From contig JAEYSS010000101.1 of the NCBI GenBank assembly GCA_023434425.1, positions 1 to 7,846 on the forward strand: a stretch of DNA of 7,846 bases, in the 5' to 3' direction. The notes under the pieces were generated by a model that saw nothing but the letters and a program-made list of their open reading frames with translations, searched no databases and was not told where the DNA came from. Made by a program: the position numbers and the translations under genes. The stretch comes from Pseudomonadota bacterium. GTDB lineage: Bacteria > Pseudomonadota > Alphaproteobacteria > Ferrovibrionales > Ferrovibrionaceae. Position 1 is the first letter of the stretch. Each line of letters opens with the position of its first letter. Shown here in pieces: positions 1 through 6,406 of the stretch.

Positions 1-262
1 CCTTGCCGGCCCCCCCGCATACCCGGCCGCCGACTTTGGGGGCGGCCACATCCTTGCCGGTATAGACCGCGACCACACCCGGCATCCTGCGGGCGACGTC
101 GGTACTGATCGATTTGATTTTCGCGAAAGCGTGCGGTGAACGGAGGAAGTAAGCGTAAAGCTGGCCGGGGCGGTTGATATCGTCGGTGTAATGACCCTGA
201 CCGGTAATGAAGCGAAAATCTTCCTTGCGACGGACTGGTTGGCCGATGCCCTGGTTTGTCAT
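1..262 (-). CDS. coxL: Molybdopterin-binding large subunit of a CO dehydrogenase/xanthine oxidase-family hydroxylase (partial, N-terminus)
   Basis: Only the first 87 codons are present; the gene runs off the left edge. The start is ATG at 262-260, five bases after the coxS stop, so the two genes are tightly coupled. The N-terminus reads MTNQGIGQPVRRKEDFRFIT followed by a G-x-G-x-Y-x-D-D-I segment, then FLRSPHAFAKIKSI and PGVVAVYTGKDV. This is the classic opening of the aldehyde oxidase/xanthine dehydrogenase a/b hammerhead domain in CoxL-type proteins, which are usually about 780-800 residues. The family carries the Mo-molybdopterin cytosine dinucleotide cofactor and oxidises CO or organic substrates such as aldehydes and N-heterocycles. 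The diagnostic active-site loop (AYxCSFR in form I, AYRGAGR in form II) lies outside the window, so the substrate is undecided. The S-then-L order without a preceding M gene is more like form II operons, which is inference. Confidence 0.93.
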   Translation of the reverse strand, partial: MTNQGIGQPVRRKEDFRFITGQGHYTDDINRPGQLYAYFLRSPHAFAKIKSISTDVARRMPGVVAVYTGKDVAAPKVGGRVCGGAGK

Positions 263-267
263 GACGC

Positions 268-738
<471 letters not shown>

Positions 739-806
739 GCTTATCCTCCCATGGGGCGCGGAGAAGTTATTGGGGCATTCGCGCGCCGCACCCGGCAAGT
801 TTGGGC

Positions 807-832
807 GCAACGCGCAAGTTGCGTCAAGTTGC
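807..832. repeat. Short helical-phased repeats in the coxG-coxS gap
   Basis: The octamer CAAGTTGC occurs twice, at 815-822 and 825-832, offset by exactly 10 bp, or one turn of the DNA helix. A related CAAGTTTG lies at 796-803. The first octamer also closes an inverted repeat, GCAAC at 807-811 and GTTGC at 818-822. The cluster sits in the 108-bp gap upstream of coxS. It could be an operator for an internal coxS promoter or an mRNA processing structure. No convincing promoter hexamers accompany it, so a function is only suggested. Confidence 0.35.
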
Positions 833-846
833 AAAACGGCGAAAGA

Positions 847-1491
847 TCAACTGCGCAGGATCAGGACTGTAGCTGCGCATACGATCACGATCAGGCCGGT
901 GATCCAGAGCCAGCTCGGTATCCCGCCGGTTACCGGAGCGGGCGGTTGCGCTGCAGCAGATGCTCCGGTCTTTGGCAGGGCGTCGAGGGCGGCGGCTGTC
1001 GGTTCTGCTGCGGCGAGTTCCTTTGCGGAATCGGCGGCAGCGCCGGGCCCGCCAACAATCTGGTTGAACTTGGCGAAGAAGTCCTCGGCCATCTTGGCTG
1101 CGACACCGTCGATCAGTCGGGCCCCGATCTGGGCCAGCTTGCCACCGACCTGCGCATTCACCGAATAGGTGAGGCGGGTCGCACCACTGTCGGCGTCAGC
1201 CAGTTGCACCTTGGCGCTGCCCTTGCCGAAGCCGGCCGCGACGCCGCCCTGGGCTTCGCCGGAGATGGTGCAGCTGCTGGGGGGATCGAGGTCACCCAGC
1301 GTCACCTTACCTTTGAAGCGGGCTTTAACCGGCCCGACCTTGACCAGAACCGCGGCTTCGAAATCCGTCTCGGAGGTCTTGGTGACGCTTTCGCAGCCGG
1401 TGATGCACTGTCGCAGGATTTCGGGGTCGTTGATGGCATCCCAGACCGCCTGGCGGGGGGCAGGAATAAGCTGTTCGCCGGTCAGTTGCAT
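847..1491 (-). CDS. coxG: CoxG-type SRPBCC protein with C-terminal membrane anchor
   Basis: This 214-residue protein belongs to the CO dehydrogenase subunit G family. Residues 1-145 match the START/SRPBCC-like lipid- or quinone-binding fold: MQLTGEQLIPAPRQAVWDAI, then DPEILRQCITGCE, and the F-K-G-K-V and G-x-G-x-A-K-V strands. Residues 148-190 form an Ala/Pro-rich flexible linker. Residues 193-212 form one transmembrane helix with a short R-S tail, so the globular domain is tethered to the inner membrane. In carboxydotrophs CoxG is needed to attach the dehydrogenase to the membrane, and in mycobacteria it has been reported to supply menaquinone. The ATG at 1491 follows GGAGG at a good distance. 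Longer in-frame starts would read through this ribosome site and lack similarity. It is the first gene of the coxG-coxS-coxL unit and is divergent from the Panacea-domain gene. Confidence 0.93.
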   Translation of the reverse strand: MQLTGEQLIPAPRQAVWDAINDPEILRQCITGCESVTKTSETDFEAAVLVKVGPVKARFKGKVTLGDLDPPSSCTISGEAQGGVAAGFGKGSAKVQLADADSGATRLTYSVNAQVGGKLAQIGARLIDGVAAKMAEDFFAKFNQIVGGPGAAADSAKELAAAEPTAAALDALPKTGASAAAQPPAPVTGGIPSWLWITGLIVIVCAATVLILRS

Positions 1492-1607
1492 GACAAACCT
1501 CCAAAAGCACGACATTAAGTGGCTGAGAAACGATTCACGGGCTGTTAAGATTAGCCGCCTAGGGTCGGCAGAACTAGGTTCAGGTCCAGTGCAAGGATAG
1601 GGGTGCC
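1492..1607. promoter_or_regulatory. Divergent intergenic region between coxG and the Panacea-domain gene
   Basis: This 116-bp spacer must hold the promoters of both divergent genes. For the rightward gene a weak candidate is CTGAGA (1523-1528), a 17-bp spacer and TAAGAT (1546-1551), four of six matches in each box. Near the predicted start point lies an inverted repeat, CCTAG at 1558-1562 and CTAGG at 1574-1578, which could be an operator. I see no convincing leftward promoter. Both calls are weak. Confidence 0.3.
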
Positions 1608-2369
1608 ATGGTCCCCGCGACGCGATCCGGCATCGATGTAAGTTTCTGGCTGCTCGAGCGGGCAGCCACCGAGCGCATTGCCATGTCATTGCCGAAATTG
1701 CGCTGGCTGCTCTATCTGGCGCAGGCGCATTACGCAATTGCCCGCGACGGGGCCAAGCTGATGCCGGCGACCTTTCTGGTTGGCGATGACGGTCCCATCG
1801 AACCAACGCTTGATCTGGTATTCCAGGCCGGCATCGAAAATCCCTGGTCACCAGCGCTGAGCGATACGGCTGAAGCCTTCCTGGAAGGCTTCTGGAAGCG
1901 CTTCGGCGCCCTCCCGGCTATCGCGCTGCACAAACTCGTGATTGGCGACCCGGCCTGGCGCAAGGCGCAGGAGAACGGCCCGGGCAGCGAGATCGCTGTC
2001 GATCATCACCGGGCCGTGGCACCTCGACCCACCAGCCTGGGCCATGCCCCCGCGCACCCGGCGTCTGCCGGAAGTGCCCGTCGTCGGCCGCCGGTTCCGC
2101 CGGCCGAACTGCCGCCCTTCGAAGAGGCGGTGCGCCAGAAGATCGCCGAGCATGCCATCGATGCGGCTCATCCGCTCACCCGCGCGGTGCGGACTGCGCA
2201 ACCGGCAAGACCCGGCCAGCAGCCACAGGCCAAGACAGCTTCGGTTCAGGAAGCCGCCGGCCACCTTCGGGCCGCTCCTCCCGACAGCCAGGAAGTTCGG
2301 TTCACCGCAGACGGCAGATCGGTGACGCGGTGGCGTCCGAAACGCCGCGTCGAAGGCCCCACGATTTAG
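1608..2369 (+). CDS. Panacea (DUF4065, SocA-like) domain protein with disordered C-terminal tail
   Basis: This 253-residue protein has an N-terminal region (about 9-120) that fits the Panacea/DUF4065 fold. It has a V-S-F-W-L-L-E-R helix, then LPKLRWLLYLAQAHYAIA, which matches the family's L-x-K-L-x-x-L-L-Y-x-x-Q-x-x-x-L signature. A G-D-D-G-P-I-E-P segment matches the conserved (Y/H)GPV(V/I)P loop, and a later helix ends in G-D-P-A-W. Residues 130-253 are rich in Ala, Pro, Arg and Gln and look disordered, with one helical stretch at 170-186. Family members include antitoxins of PanAT toxin-antitoxin pairs and Caulobacter SocA, a proteolytic adaptor for toxin SocB. No toxin-like partner lies beside this gene: the neighbours are divergent coxG and a downstream cold-shock gene. 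Function is therefore unknown. The ATG at 1608 follows an AGGATAGGGG ribosome site. Confidence 0.75.
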   Translation: MVPATRSGIDVSFWLLERAATERIAMSLPKLRWLLYLAQAHYAIARDGAKLMPATFLVGDDGPIEPTLDLVFQAGIENPWSPALSDTAEAFLEGFWKRFGALPAIALHKLVIGDPAWRKAQENGPGSEIAVDHHRAVAPRPTSLGHAPAHPASAGSARRRPPVPPAELPPFEEAVRQKIAEHAIDAAHPLTRAVRTAQPARPGQQPQAKTASVQEAAGHLRAAPPDSQEVRFTADGRSVTRWRPKRRVEGPTI

Positions 2370-2400
2370 CCGACAACGGTCCGTAACCCTCCGCAGCCCT

Positions 2401-2409
2401 TGTTAGAAT
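2401..2409 (+). promoter_or_regulatory. Candidate extended -10 promoter of the cold-shock gene
   Basis: TGTTAGAAT combines a TGn extension with TAGAAT, five of six matches to TATAAT. No good -35 box lies 16-18 bp upstream, as is common for extended -10 promoters. The predicted start near 2416 would give a leader of about 60 nt that contains the 2424-2441 hairpin. Confidence 0.4.
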
Positions 2410-2423
2410 CGCTTTGGCACCGC

Positions 2424-2441
2424 CCGTAAAAGGTGTTACGG
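2424..2441 (+). other. Hairpin in the presumed 5' leader of the cold-shock gene
   Basis: CCGTAA at 2424-2429 and TTACGG at 2436-2441 form a perfect six-base-pair stem with a six-base loop. An alternative pairing of CGCCC (2421-2425) with GGGCG (2444-2448) would compete for the same C residues. The ribosome site GAAGGG (2464-2469) lies just downstream. Cold-shock mRNAs often have temperature-responsive leaders, so a regulatory role is possible. No U-tract follows, so this is not a terminator for the preceding gene. Confidence 0.4.
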
Positions 2442-2477
2442 TTGGGCGTTTAGTGGGGCAATTGAAGGGCTAAAAGA

Positions 2478-3161
2478 GTGGATCAAGGGGGCTTCGGCGA
2501 CGCCGAGATCGTCAAGATTTCCGGCAAGGTCAAGTGGTTCAACGCAGTCAAAGGCTTTGGTTTCGTCAGTCCTGACGACAATTCCGGAGACATCTTTCTT
2601 CATCTCTCCTGCTTGCGACAGGCCGGCTACGAAAGCATCGAAGAAGGCTCGACACTGATGCTGGAAGTGGCCAAGCGGCCCAAGGGCATGCAGGCCGTCC
2701 GTGTTCTGTCGGTCGACACCAGCACGGCCCAGCCCTCGAGCGGTGGCGGCCATAGCGGCGGCTTCGGTGACCGTGGTCCGCGTCCCCCGCGCCAGCCGCG
2801 CTTCGGCGATCGTGGTGGTTTCGGTGATCGCGGCGGCTTCGGCGATCGGGGCGGTTACGGTGACCGTGGCGGTGATCGCGGCTTCGGCAGTGATCGCGGT
2901 GGCTTCGGCGGCGATCGCGGCGCCCCCCGCTTCCCCTCGGTGGTCGCCCAGGGAGATTTCTTCGAAGCCAAGGTCAAATGGTTCAATGCCGTGAAGGGCT
3001 ATGGCTTCGTATCCCGCGGTGATGGCCAGCAGGACATCTTCGTCCATATGGAAGTGCTGCGTCGCGAAGGCATCAACGAACTGCAGCCGGGCCAATCGGT
3101 TCGCGTGCGCATTGGCCAGGGTCCGAAGGGCCCGCAGGTCGCTGAAATCCGCAACGAGTAA
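2478..3161 (+). CDS. Double cold-shock-domain protein with RGG-type repeat linker
   Basis: This 227-residue protein binds single-stranded RNA or DNA. It has two cold-shock domains, about residues 15-80 and 163-227. Each carries the VKWFNAVKG start, an RNP1 motif (KGFGFV at 25-30, KGYGFV at 173-178) and an RNP2 motif (DIFLH at 38-42, DIFVH at 186-190). Residues 91-148 are a low-complexity linker of repeated G-F-G-D-R-G units, resembling eukaryotic RGG RNA-binding tracts. Two-domain CspA-like proteins are typical of Alphaproteobacteria, but their linkers are usually not so regular. The start is GTG at 2478, eight bases after GAAGGG; the next usable start would remove part of the conserved N-terminal lead. 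The gene is likely a single transcription unit ended by the hairpin at 3188-3217. Likely role: RNA chaperone in cold or stationary-phase adaptation. Confidence 0.95.
   Translation: MDQGGFGDAEIVKISGKVKWFNAVKGFGFVSPDDNSGDIFLHLSCLRQAGYESIEEGSTLMLEVAKRPKGMQAVRVLSVDTSTAQPSSGGGHSGGFGDRGPRPPRQPRFGDRGGFGDRGGFGDRGGYGDRGGDRGFGSDRGGFGGDRGAPRFPSVVAQGDFFEAKVKWFNAVKGYGFVSRGDGQQDIFVHMEVLRREGINELQPGQSVRVRIGQGPKGPQVAEIRNE
2757..2921 (+). repeat. In-frame repeat coding the G-F-G-D-R-G linker
   Basis: The linker of the double cold-shock protein is coded by diverged copies of an 18-bp unit of the form GGCTTCGGCGATCGCGGC. The most regular run is 2802-2870, with units at residues 109-113, 114-119, 120-125 and 126-131 (the last with Tyr for Phe). 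Shortened or altered copies (GDRG, FGSDRG, GFGGDRG) follow up to residue 148. All units keep the reading frame, so slippage would change linker length without breaking the protein. Several copies contain GATCG. Confidence 0.9.
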
Positions 3162-3187
3162 GGCCTCCCAACAGATAGTTTTTGCAG

Positions 3188-3217
3188 AACGCCGGCGGAT
3201 TAAACCGCCGGCGTTTT
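3188..3217 (+). terminator. Rho-independent terminator of the cold-shock gene
   Basis: An 11-bp perfect stem (3188-3198 pairing with 3205-3215) with a six-base ATTAAA loop is followed by TTTTCATTT. It lies 26 bases after the cold-shock stop codon. The convergent PAS gene stops at 3217, directly against the stem. On the minus strand the stem is not followed by a T-run, so it is a good intrinsic terminator only rightward. Confidence 0.9.
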
Positions 3218-3762
3218 CATTTGGGCGGTGCGGTGAAGCGGTCCGCACGCGGCAGTTGCTCGCGGCCGTCTGACGACCTGCCTGCAGCGGTCGGTACTGC
3301 GGTCTTTTCCTCATCGGGATAAGCATTGAGGATGAGCAGCATATCGACATTCTCGTCGTCCCGGGCCAGCGGATAGTAGACACGTTCGCTGTCGATGAAA
3401 TCGCGGTCGGGGTGCGGCATGCCGAAGCGGTCATAGAGGGCCTCACGGCTTTCCACCGCGGCCAACATGTTGCTGCGGATGCGCTCCAGGTATTCAGGAA
3501 GCACGGCATCCTCGAGGTACTTTCCGCTGATTTCCCGGCCGGCTGCGGTGCTCTGCAGGGTGCCGATCAGGCGAAAGCGGAAACGGATGCCAACAGCTGT
3601 GCGCTCGACATCGACAAGGTTGATAAAGGAGAGAAGGGTGCGGATGGCCAGCGGATCGATATGCTGGCGACCGGGCAGTTTGCCCGGTGGAGCTACCCCG
3701 GCCAGATAGTCTCGCATGCGCGTGAATTGCGCATCCAGTTTGGCGTAATTCGGTCGCTGCAT
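3217..3762 (-). CDS. PAS_5-type (PF07310-like) PAS-domain protein
   Basis: This 181-residue soluble protein matches the short alphaproteobacterial PAS family. Its features are LPGRQHIDPLAIRTLLSFIN near residues 29-48, a FRFRLIGT strand at 61-68, G-R-E-I-S-G-K-Y-L at 75-83, and the late D-x-x-R-V-Y-Y-P-L strand at 124-132 followed by M-L-L-I-L-N. The family is a stand-alone sensor-like domain whose ligand and partners are generally unknown; no output domain is present here. The C-terminal 30 residues are polar and probably disordered. The ATG at 3762 follows GGGGGAGG, a strong ribosome site. It starts 49 bp after thiY on the same strand, so it may receive read-through from the thi operon, although a link to thiamine is not shown. 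It converges on the cold-shock gene, whose terminator abuts its stop codon. Confidence 0.85.
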   Translation of the reverse strand: MQRPNYAKLDAQFTRMRDYLAGVAPPGKLPGRQHIDPLAIRTLLSFINLVDVERTAVGIRFRFRLIGTLQSTAAGREISGKYLEDAVLPEYLERIRSNMLAAVESREALYDRFGMPHPDRDFIDSERVYYPLARDDENVDMLLILNAYPDEEKTAVPTAAGRSSDGREQLPRADRFTAPPK

Positions 3763-3811
3763 TGCTGCCTCCCCCAGACGCCAGTAGGGGCAGCGTATGC
3801 CTATCGGGCCT

Positions 3812-4750
3812 TTAGCGCAATTCGACTGCGTAATCGGTTACTGGCAGGGCTTTCGGGATCAGGCCCTGTTTCACGAGGTAGTCGGCGAAGCGGCTGTAAC
3901 GGCGGCTGTCCAGGGCCCGGGGCGACTGCGCAAAGCGCGGCAAGGTGGCACCCCAGGCGCGGCGGTTCAGTTCATCATCCAGGCTTTTGCTCTCCTTGAT
4001 GAAGGCCTGCCAGCTCTTCTGTGGTTCGTTATGCATGTAGGCCACCGCCTCCTCGATGGCATCCAGCAGGCGCCTGAGACGGTCGTCGTTCAGTTTGTCT
4101 TTGTGCGCAACCAGTACAAGTTCATCATACAGCGGCACGCCGTAGTCCTCGGGGTAGAAGGCGCGGCCCGGCTTGCCGGCGATGTCCATCTGGTTCAGTT
4201 CGAAATTGCGGAAGGCGCCAATGGTGGCGTCGACCTGACCGGAGAAAATCGAGGGCGAGAGCGAGAAGTTGACGTTGATCAGCGTCACGTCGCTCAGCTT
4301 CAGGCCATACTGTTCCAGCATGGACTTGAGCAGAGCATCCTCAAAGCCCCCGACGGAGTAGCCGATCTTCTTACCCTTCAGGTCAGCAATCGACTTCACC
4401 GGGCCATCGCGCAGCACGACAAGCGAATTCAGTGGCGTGGCGACCAGCGTGCCAATGCGGCGCAGCGGCAGACCCTGCGCCACCTGCACATGTAACTGCG
4501 GCTGATACGAGATCGCGACATAGGCCTTGCCGGCGGCAACCAGCTTGGGCGGATCGTTCGGATCGGCCGGGGCGATCAGGTCGACCAGCAGCTCGTGGCG
4601 GTCGAAGATGCCGGTGTGCTTGGCGACCACCAGCGGTGCATGATCTGGGTTGACGAACCAATCCAGCAGTACGGTCAGCTTGTCATGTGCCGAGGCGATA
4701 CCTGGCAGCAGGGCCGCGACAAAGCCGGCAATGGCGATCATGCGTTTCAT
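3812..4750 (-). CDS. thiY: Periplasmic binding protein for thiamine pyrimidine precursor (NMT1/THI5-like)
   Basis: This 312-residue exported protein has a signal peptide (K2-R3, hydrophobic 4-19, ASA cleavage before H22). The mature part opens with L-T-V-L-L-D-W-F-V-N-P-D-H-A-P-L, the hallmark of ThiY/NMT1 proteins. It continues with the LKGKKIGY and G-F-E-D segments of the two-lobe binding fold. In characterised systems ThiY binds formylaminopyrimidine or HMP-type degradation products of thiamine and hands them to ThiXZ. After import, TenA-type hydrolases convert the product to HMP; none is in the window. The ATG at 4750 follows AAGGA, which overlaps the thiX stop; a longer 12-residue extension would spoil the signal peptide. 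The gap to thiX is 13 bp. The upstream TPP riboswitch makes thiamine-precursor transport much more likely than sulfonate or nitrate uptake, which use similar proteins. Confidence 0.93.
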   Translation of the reverse strand: MKRMIAIAGFVAALLPGIASAHDKLTVLLDWFVNPDHAPLVVAKHTGIFDRHELLVDLIAPADPNDPPKLVAAGKAYVAISYQPQLHVQVAQGLPLRRIGTLVATPLNSLVVLRDGPVKSIADLKGKKIGYSVGGFEDALLKSMLEQYGLKLSDVTLINVNFSLSPSIFSGQVDATIGAFRNFELNQMDIAGKPGRAFYPEDYGVPLYDELVLVAHKDKLNDDRLRRLLDAIEEAVAYMHNEPQKSWQAFIKESKSLDDELNRRAWGATLPRFAQSPRALDSRRYSRFADYLVKQGLIPKALPVTDYAVELR

Positions 4751-4763
4751 GGTGATGAGTCCT

Positions 4764-5540
4764 TCAGGTATTCGGAAACGGGGCATGGCTGTCGGCCTGC
4801 CAGCGCAGCAGGCGGCGCGTCGCGATGTCGACGCCTACGTATAACGCGATGGCACAGACGGCGAGCAGAATCAAAGCAGCGAACATCAGGTCCGTCTGCA
4901 CGCGCGCATTGGCCTGCAGCATGCGGAAGCCCAGCCCGGCGCTGGCTCCGACCCATTCGCCGATCACCGCGCCGATGGGTGCCACGGCGGCGGCAATCTT
5001 TAGGCCACTGGCAAAGGCCGGCAGCGCAGCCATGACACGAATATGCAGCAGAATGCGCAGGCGGTGCTGTGGCGTATTGGCTGTCATCACGCGGGCCAGA
5101 TCGAGCCATCCGGGTTCGGTGCGACGCAGGCCGTCGTAGAGGGTCACTGCGACGGGGAAGAAGATCACCAGCACCGCCATCATCACTTTCGACGCCATGC
5201 CGAAGCCGAGCCACAGCACCAGCAGCGGCGCCAGCGCGAAAACCGGCACGGCCTGGCTGGCGACCAGCAGCGGCAGCAGCCAGCGTCGCGCGACTGGCGA
5301 CAGCAACAGGCTGATCGCGGCTGTCGCGCCGAGCAGACTGCCGAACAGCAGGCCCAGCAGCATCTCGGCGACCGTTACCGCCGCTTCGCCGAGCAGCAGC
5401 GCGGCATTAGCGGCGAAGGCGGCCGCCACGCGATCTGGCGCTGGCAGGATATACGGCGGCAATTCAAACCCCCAGACGATGCCCTGCCAGAGAAGCAGCA
5501 GACCGGTGAGCGTGATGGCTGTGCGGATCAGACTGCTCAT
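4764..5540 (-). CDS. thiX: ABC transporter permease for thiamine pyrimidine precursor
   Basis: This 258-residue inner-membrane protein belongs to the BPD_transp_1 (SsuC/TauC/ThiX-like) permeases. Likely membrane segments are at about 7-24, 53-80, 88-111, 116-137, 172-195 and 216-240. The cytoplasmic coupling loop that meets the ATPase runs from about 141 to 185 (E-P-G-W-L-D-L-A-R-V to L-P-A-F-A-S-G-L-K). It corresponds to the EAA motif, though the usual E-A-A is replaced by D-L-A. Its ATG overlaps the thiZ stop as ATGA (5540-5537), which indicates translational coupling. It should form the channel with ThiZ dimers and accept ligand from ThiY. Confidence 0.93.
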   Translation of the reverse strand: MSSLIRTAITLTGLLLLWQGIVWGFELPPYILPAPDRVAAAFAANAALLLGEAAVTVAEMLLGLLFGSLLGATAAISLLLSPVARRWLLPLLVASQAVPVFALAPLLVLWLGFGMASKVMMAVLVIFFPVAVTLYDGLRRTEPGWLDLARVMTANTPQHRLRILLHIRVMAALPAFASGLKIAAAVAPIGAVIGEWVGASAGLGFRMLQANARVQTDLMFAALILLAVCAIALYVGVDIATRRLLRWQADSHAPFPNT

Positions 5541-6277
5541 TCTGCCGCCGCTGTCTGAAGCGCCGCCTGAACGCTGCGCAGCACCTGCAATACCGGCACC
5601 GACAATGGATCGCGCGGCGCGGCCGGCGGCAGCTCCGCCACCTGGCGCAGACTGGACGGCTTGCCGGCGAGAATGAAGATGCGGTCCGCCAGCCGGCAGG
5701 CTTCGGCCGGATCATGCGTCACCAGCAACACCGCGCGATGCGCCAGCATGGCGCTGGCAATATCCTGCATTGTCGTACGTGTAATGGCATCCAGCGCTGA
5801 AAAGGGCTCATCCATCAGCACCAGCAGCCGGTCTTCCATCAGCGTGCGTGCCAAGGCTGCGCGTTGCCGCATGCCGCCGGAGAGAGACGCGGGCAGGGCA
5901 TTGGCGCGGTCAGCCAGGCCCAGCCGCGCCAGTAGTGCCTGCGCCATTGCGGTGTCGGGTACTTCTCCGCGCAGACGTGCACCGAGCAGGACGTTATCCC
6001 GCAGGCAGAGCCAGGGCAGCAGCAGATCCTGCTGCGCCATCCAGGCTACCTGGCCGGCCAGGGGCGAAGGCTGGCCTGGCAGCAGGCCTGCGATCAGACG
6101 CAGCAGCGTGCTCTTGCCGCAGCCGCTGGGGCCCAGGATCGCCACGGTTTCGCCGCCGGCCAGATCCAGCGAGAAAGGCGCGAGCACGGCGCGGTCGCCA
6201 TAGGCGAAACCGCTCCCTGCCAGCCGGATGGCAGGCGCAGATGCGGACGGGGGGCGGGAGAAAGAGTCTGCTGACAA
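5537..6277 (-). CDS. thiZ: ABC transporter ATPase for thiamine pyrimidine precursor (TTG start)
   Basis: This 246-residue ATPase is complete. It has Walker A GPSGCGKST (49-57), a Q-loop at 82-83, the signature LSGGMRQR (132-139), Walker B L-L-V-L-M-D-E-P (151-158), D-loop SALD (160-163) and the switch His at 188 (VTHD). It powers import through ThiX. The start is TTG at 6277. No ATG or GTG exists before the ABC core, and the first internal Met (residue 80) lies after Walker A. Its ribosome site is AGGG at 6290-6287, which belongs to the conserved 3' part of the TPP aptamer, nine bases before TTG. It is the first gene of thiZ-thiX-thiY. Expression should fall when thiamine pyrophosphate is plentiful. 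Confidence 0.94.
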   Translation of the reverse strand: MSADSFSRPPSASAPAIRLAGSGFAYGDRAVLAPFSLDLAGGETVAILGPSGCGKSTLLRLIAGLLPGQPSPLAGQVAWMAQQDLLLPWLCLRDNVLLGARLRGEVPDTAMAQALLARLGLADRANALPASLSGGMRQRAALARTLMEDRLLVLMDEPFSALDAITRTTMQDIASAMLAHRAVLLVTHDPAEACRLADRIFILAGKPSSLRQVAELPPAAPRDPLSVPVLQVLRSVQAALQTAAAE

Positions 6278-6280
6278 ACC

Positions 6281-6371
6281 GCTGATCCCTACGCCGGTAT
6301 CAACCGGATCAGGTTCGAGGGGTCGTCCGGCTCACCCGGACCTCTCAGCCGCCAATCGGCTCCCCCTCAGC
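6281..6371 (-). promoter_or_regulatory. TPP riboswitch (THI element) controlling thiZXY
   Basis: On the minus strand all conserved blocks of the TPP aptamer are present. They are the GGGGGAGCC 5' block, GGCTGAGA with the pyrimidine-binding CTGAGA (plus-strand 6343-6348), ACCTGAT (6308-6314), an ATACCGG block, and GCGTAGGGA (6286-6294). P1 is GCTGA (6371-6367) with TCAGC (6285-6281). An additional hairpin, TCCGG/CCGGA, after CTGAGA looks like the optional P3a arm. The thiZ TTG begins three bases after P1 and the AGGG ribosome site is inside the aptamer, so ligand binding should block translation directly. There is no room for a separate terminator or anti-sequestering stem. Confidence 0.97.
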
Positions 6372-6378
6372 TGGCGTC

Positions 6379-6406
6379 ATTATAGGCAAGCCGGACAGCT
6401 TGTTAA
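6379..6406 (-). promoter_or_regulatory. Sigma70-type promoter of the thiZXY operon
   Basis: On the minus strand TTAACA (6406-6401, five of six to TTGACA) is followed by a 16-bp spacer and a perfect TATAAT (6384-6379). The start point should fall near 6372, which is where the P1 helix of the riboswitch begins. The -35 box overlaps the opposite-strand -35 candidate of acuC. Confidence 0.75.

Noticed and set aside
1..60. Direct repeat CCTTGCCGG at 1-9 and 52-60
   Set aside because: Both copies are inside the coxL coding sequence and the repeat is short enough to arise by chance in GC-rich DNA.
739..834. 32-residue N-terminal extension of CoxS
   Set aside because: The GGGAGG site right before the ATG at 738 and the normal family start make the extension non-coding.
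1492..1851. Longer N-terminus for CoxG reaching 1851
   Set aside because: The extension runs antisense into the Panacea gene, lacks family similarity, and the GGAGG ribosome site fixes the start at 1491.
2802..2870. Short regular repeats as a CRISPR-like array
   Set aside because: The repeats are in-frame, contiguous without spacers, and code a protein linker.
1608..3161. Panacea gene plus downstream gene as a toxin-antitoxin pair
   Set aside because: The downstream gene is a clear double cold-shock-domain protein separated by 108 bp with its own promoter candidate; it has no toxin features.
3188..3217. Bidirectional terminator between the convergent cold-shock and PAS genes
   Set aside because: On the minus strand the stem is not followed by a T-run, so only rightward intrinsic termination is supported.
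2436..3509. A 357-codon open frame on the minus strand opposite the cold-shock gene
   Set aside because: Its Ala/Thr/Glu-rich repeats are the antisense reading of the G-F-G-D-R-G linker, and it overlaps the real PAS gene in another frame.
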